NCBI GenBank assembly: GCA_030562195.1
Contig: CM060199.1
Coordinates: forward strand, 20,666,338-20,730,337
Length of the DNA: 64,000 nt
Direction: 5' to 3'
Source: Nipponacmea schrenckii
Taxonomy: Eukaryota > Mollusca > Gastropoda > Lottiidae
Part shown: piece after piece, positions 59,025 through 64,000 of the stretch
Numbering within the stretch: the stretch's first letter is position 1
Layout: each line of letters opens with the position of its first letter
The notes under the pieces: model-generated
The model's database searches: none
The model's input: only the letters and a program-made list of their open reading frames with translations
Told to the model about the DNA's origin: nothing
Made by a program: the position numbers and the translations under genes

Positions 59025-60305
59025 CATGATTTTATCTTTCCTTACCACAAACGTGACTATATCTTTTATCAACGCAAACATGAATTTCTCTTTCAGGAAC
59101 ACAAACATGACTTTATCTTCTATTACCACATACACGACTTTATCTTTTATCACCACAAACGTGGCTTTATCTTTTATTACCACAAACATGACTTTATCTT
59201 TTATTACCACAAACATGACTTTATCTTTTATTATCACAAACATGACTTCATCTTTTATTACCACAAACATGACTTTATCTTTCATTATCACAAACATGAC
59301 TTTATCTTTTATTATCACAAACATGACTTCATCTTCTATTACCACATACACGACTTTATCTTTTATAATCACAAACATGACTTAATTTTTTATCACCACA
59401 AACATGACTTCATCTTTTATTACCGCCAACATGACTTCATCTTTTATTACCACAAACATGACTTTATTTTTTATTACCACAAACATGACTTTATCTTTTA
59501 TTACCACAAACATGACTTATCTTCTATTACCACAAACATGACTTTCTCTTTCATTACCACATACACGACTTTATCTTTTATCACCACAAACGTGACTTTA
59601 TCTTTTATCACCACAAACGTGACTTTATCTTTTATTACCACAAACATGACTTTATCTTTTATCACCACACACATGAATTTATCTTTCATTATCACAGACA
59701 TGACTTCATTTTTTTTCACCACAAACATGACTTCATCTTTTATTACACTAAAATGACTTTATCTTTTATTACCACAAACACGACATTATATTTTATCACC
59801 ACAAACAATACCTTATCTTTAACCACCACAAATATGACTTTTTATTTTATCAATAAAAACATGACTTTATCTTTTATTACCTCAAAATGACTTTATCTTT
59901 CATTATCACAAACGCGACATTATATTTTATCACCACAAACATGACTTTATCTTTAATTACCACAAACATGACTTTATCACCACAAACATGACTTCATCTT
60001 TCATTACCACAAGGGACTTTGTTTTTTATAACTACAAACATGACTTTAATTTTATCAACACAAACATGACTTTATCTTTTACCAACACAAACTTGACTTT
60101 AGCATTTACTAGAACAAACATGACTTCATCTTTTAGTGCCACAAACATTCCACAAACATGACTTCATCTTTCATTACCACAAACATGACTTCATCTGTCA
60201 TTACCACAAATATGACCTCATCTTTCATTAGCACAAATATGACTAAATCTTTTATTACCACAAACATGACTTCATCTTTCATTAACACAAACATGACGTT
60301 ACCTT
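59025..60305. repeat. 27-bp satellite, ~45 copies
   Basis: Unit ACCACAAACATGACTTTATC TTTTATT with few length changes. Both strands stay open for more than 130 codons (repeated TNMTLSFIT on plus, FVVIKDKVM on minus) because the unit is 9 codons long; not read as genes. Confidence 0.95.
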
Positions 60306-60309
60306 TTAT

Positions 60310-63300
60310 GTAAACTTAAAAACAATCCTGCAGTTAAAATGCTTGATTAACAAGTAGCGTAAGAATTGAGACATAAAGCCACGAAGGTGTAATTGAGAAA
60401 TATTATCTACAATCAGATGAACTAAGTAAAATCCGACCTTACACCAGTTAAAAATGACAAAGTTTTGTCGCAGTAAGAACATATTGAAATAATTAGGAAA
60501 TAATACAAGTTTAACTCCACCAAATCATCTGAATCCATTTGATTAAGTCGGTTTTTACCGCTCGAGTCCCGCGATGAATGGTTAAACCGGCTGATTCGCC
60601 AGGAAATGAATCTCCAACGAGTTGAATAGAATTTTCTCCGACTAATGAATCGCTTACTGCTTCAATAGTTCGTTTGATTTTTGTTAGCACATTGAATAGT
60701 TTCTTTCGTATCCGTTGGCGGGTTTGATTGGCTAACCATTGAAGACTGTAGGGACCATAGCAAGTCTGTGACCACTAAATCGCCTATGAACAAATAGTGT
60801 AATTACTTGTAGACAATCCAAGTCGTTTCCAAATATTAGTACTCAGATTTGACTTAATGACAAAAATTCGTGTTTCTTTTGTCTGAAGTGCCTCTATTTG
60901 AAGAATAATGATGCTTTTATCACTAAGTCAATGTTGCAAACCATACCCGTGTCAGACAAAAAAGCTGTGTTTTTTTTAATCAAAAAGAGAAGCTGTCTAT
61001 ATTTAGATCAAAGATTTATAGTAATTTTGCACGGGCGATTAAGCGACTGCTAAATTTAATCTATCGCCAATAGTATCAAAGCCTTTCTTTGCTTAACGTT
61101 AATTGGTTGGAAGAAGGACAAACTTTAGGTAAATGACTTGTGGTATTTTGTGGAAGTTAATTTTCACTCAATTCACTAAGGCAGAATACAACGTTTAATG
61201 TGCTGTAAATAATGGACTATTTGTCAGGGCTAAATAAAGGAAATGATTGCAAATAGACAATCATGAAGTAACTTTTCGACCTAAGCCAATAACCCAGTTT
61301 AATACTGACTGAACTGTTGCGGATTTTCATCTGAATTAGTATTCATGAACTAGCCTACTTATCCCACTGATACTGTCAATAGGAATAAATCCAGAGGGGT
61401 TGTTTAGGTGCTATTAATTAATGCAAGACTCTTTATAAAATAGGTCATTACTCGGTCTTTTATCGGTCAGCCTTTGTCCAACAGGAAATGCATTTCAGTA
61501 TAATATAATTCAGAAACATTCGCACGTTTCAGAGTAGTCGTCATTTGTGTAGTTTGTTTCAATTCGATGAGTATAATAATGAACAAAATAAAGACGGTAG
61601 ATACAGGCAACCTAAAACTAAGTGCAAAGTAAAATCATATATGGACTATAATAGACGATAGATGAGCTTATCGAACAGGACATCTAAGCATATCGAGGAA
61701 GGATTCAAAACGTAAATGGAAAGACACGATAGTTGACAAAGTATCAAATCTGAACATGCAATAGCATACATGTACTTTGTTAAGGACTACGTACTTAATC
61801 TGAAAACGTGTTCAGCTCGTTCTTTTGACTTGAATCGTCCAAATGATCACATACATTTGCTTCGATTTTCAACTTGACTATCTACAAACAATTAACCAGA
61901 CCTTTCGATGAAACACACCCAACAACCTTTTAATAATACCAACGTCACGTTGAGCAGCTTACGGAATTTGATGCACGTTTCATTTAAGATCGAATATAGT
62001 AACATTACTAGAATTCACAATAAGACGAATCTCGACGGTACAAACGGGGGAAAATTTATATTTATCACAACATCTCCACATTTCCTAGTTGCTTAACAAT
62101 ACCGGATTACTAAATAAGTTTCTAATAAGAGAGGAATTCAAATAATGTAGGAGACTAACGAAACAATCATTGAATATTTTTTTTTGGTCTTCCGATGCCA
62201 AATGCAGCAGACAATGGTTAAGACAGTTGTTGTTCTTTTTAGAATAGAACTTTAATGTTGCAAAAAAAATACCATGTTAATGTCGGTAAAAAATGTTCAT
62301 TTTTCAAATGTGAGATATGCTTTAAAAATAAAGTTTTTAGTAAACAAACTACCTGAGAAATTAAAATATAGAACCATCAAGATATATTCAAGATGTTGGT
62401 TGTTCACTTAGAACATTTGTGGGTCGCTATTATGACATTCTTTCACGACGCCAACAATTACAAAACAATATAATACACTTGAAGATGCTAGTGCTTCTAA
62501 ATCACCTTTTCCATTGTAAAATTCATGCTCGATTCACTTAACGGCACTTATTTTGAGGCCTCCGATCTATTGATATCAGTTGCAGCTTGCATAATAATCA
62601 TCGTAAAAAAGTTAATCATAAAACTTAATCATTTATTTTAATATAACATTATTGTATTCAAATAGGAAAGCAGGCTATTTATTTATCTACAATAGAAGCA
62701 AATGGTATTCAAGTGGTATACAATAAACGTTTTATTTCTATTAATATAACATCATTATATGTCGTAAAAGGCTTTACGTTGTATTTTGTTCTATTGATTT
62801 TGTTTTATATTGGTTAATTTCAATAGCTATTTCTATTCTAGACGGCTCATTGCTAGCGATCGGCAAAGGAAATGCAATTGAAAGTAGTGTATTTGCGGAC
62901 AGAGCGAAATATTGATAATAATTAAATATTTGAAAACTATTGTGGAGTGTTTAGAAGCCGTTCCAACATTCCATTAGAAAACAATAGAGTTATTTAAGTG
63001 ATTACCGATTTTTTGTTATTTTTTTCAATCAATTTTAGAAACATTAAATTTAAAGTTTACATCTACTCATCTTTCTATGGTTTCTAGGTTACTTTACGTC
63101 ATCCTCTGAACATAGAACTTTATTTAAAAAAAAAAAAAAAATTCTGATACATCCGAAAGAGTCTGCATTTAAAAAAAGATAACATTCATCAAAATTCTAC
63201 GTCAATTACTTAAGTTTTTGCCGGATTTTGTTAGAATAGAAAAAAAACCTTCATATTGTAATTAGTAATATTTGTTTCTTCTGTCGAAAAACCGCCTACA

Positions 63301-64000
63301 TTTCGAAAATACGGTAGTCAAGATGATACTGATAGTGTATTGAAATCACTAAACATTAGCAAATGAAATTATAAATGAAAATATTTTAAAAATATTATGT
63401 TATGAAGCGATAATAATTCATCACCTGTCTATAACATTGTATAATTCCACTTTTCGAATCGAGTGTTAGGGGATTTGATAATCACACATCTCCTACCAAA
63501 CTAAACTTGGGAATTAAAAAAAGTATTGATGTAAGATTTATTACTCATTTACAATAAAATTCAGTGATACTGTTTTTACAATTTAATTCCGATATTGTTG
63601 TTCCTATATACCGACACCAACATTATTAATTAACTGATCACGACAGTGTAATTGTTGAAACGGTGTGCATTATTGTATTAAATTGAGAAGTAGTAATATA
63701 AAAACTGTATACATCATTCATGACACAGCTAATATGAGTTTATCCAGTTGGTTATGGCTATTGTCATTGTGTTGCGATGTACAAACTAAATACTGGATTC
63801 TTGAAGGATTCTATTATGTTATTTATGGTAGCAGGTATATCTACTGATGAATATATATCCTCTTATTAGCCTAGTTTAAAATTTTTAAATTCTATGTTCG
63901 TTCTTTAAGCTTTTATTGGTCTTATTGGTTGAATATTTGACAGACATAAAACGTATGATTATAGCCAATATTATTGTCGTAGCATAGTGTTTTAACTATA
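60310..64000. other. Gene-free stretch to the window end
   Basis: AT-rich with a slightly GC-richer part at 60530-60760. A ~35-bp piece at 63812-63846 (ATGTTATTTATGG.AGCAGG) resembles 17078-17113. No exon recognised. Confidence 0.4.

Overview
The window looks like a piece of a lophotrochozoan, most likely molluscan, nuclear genome. It is AT-rich and gene-poor, with GT-AG introns up to 8 kb. It carries many satellites and dispersed repeats, including a family with ATACGCCCAC-type ends of a kind I associate with bivalve and gastropod introns. There is no operon structure, no Shine-Dalgarno pattern, and I saw no rRNA, tRNA or CRISPR.

Two protein-coding genes can be read with confidence, both on the minus strand. 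(1) 3965-21819 holds a complete 14-coding-exon SLC39 zinc transporter of the ZIP4/ZIP12 type. I assembled it from splice sites: all junctions are GT-AG, the reading phases match at every join, and the CDS totals 2004 bp (667 residues plus stop). It has a signal peptide, a duplicated cysteine-bounded ectodomain, His-rich segments, a PAL-like domain and eight membrane segments with the HNFAD and HELPHE metal-site motifs. (2) 48311-50401 holds an intronless-CDS class A GPCR of 696 residues that looks like a B-type (invertebrate, GAR-2-like) muscarinic acetylcholine receptor. Its leader contains a short uORF and a splice acceptor, so at least one untranslated exon lies further right.

The rest is accessory sequence. 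1.7-3.8 kb and 6.95-8.1 kb hold two copies, in inverse orientation, of a modular repeat element with hairpin ends; they bracket the last exons of the ZIP gene. A relative sits at 37.1-38.2 kb and runs into a ~190-bp satellite to 39.0 kb. ZIP introns also contain a 45-bp VNTR (4.25-4.84 kb), a ~780-bp palindromic element (15.1-15.9 kb) and degenerate arrays (18.3-20 kb). Between the two genes are two 60-bp satellites (26.65-27.64 and 32.06-33.19 kb), a MITE-like inverted repeat (29.75-29.91 kb), and three broken transposon genes: an RNase H piece of a non-LTR element (29.3-29.4 kb), a Tc1-like transposase (35.0-35.6 kb) and a DUF3504/Crypton-type protein (41.4-42.0 kb). A palindromic 29-bp satellite lies at 44.7-45.1 kb. 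Right of the GPCR there is a retroposon 3' tail (52.1-52.2 kb) and a 27-bp satellite (59.0-60.3 kb).

The two genes do not form an obvious functional unit. I found no convincing undescribed system. The items most worth checking are the hairpin-ended element family, the in-frame uORF of the GPCR, the possible divergent first exon next to the ZIP start, and the Crypton-like remnant.
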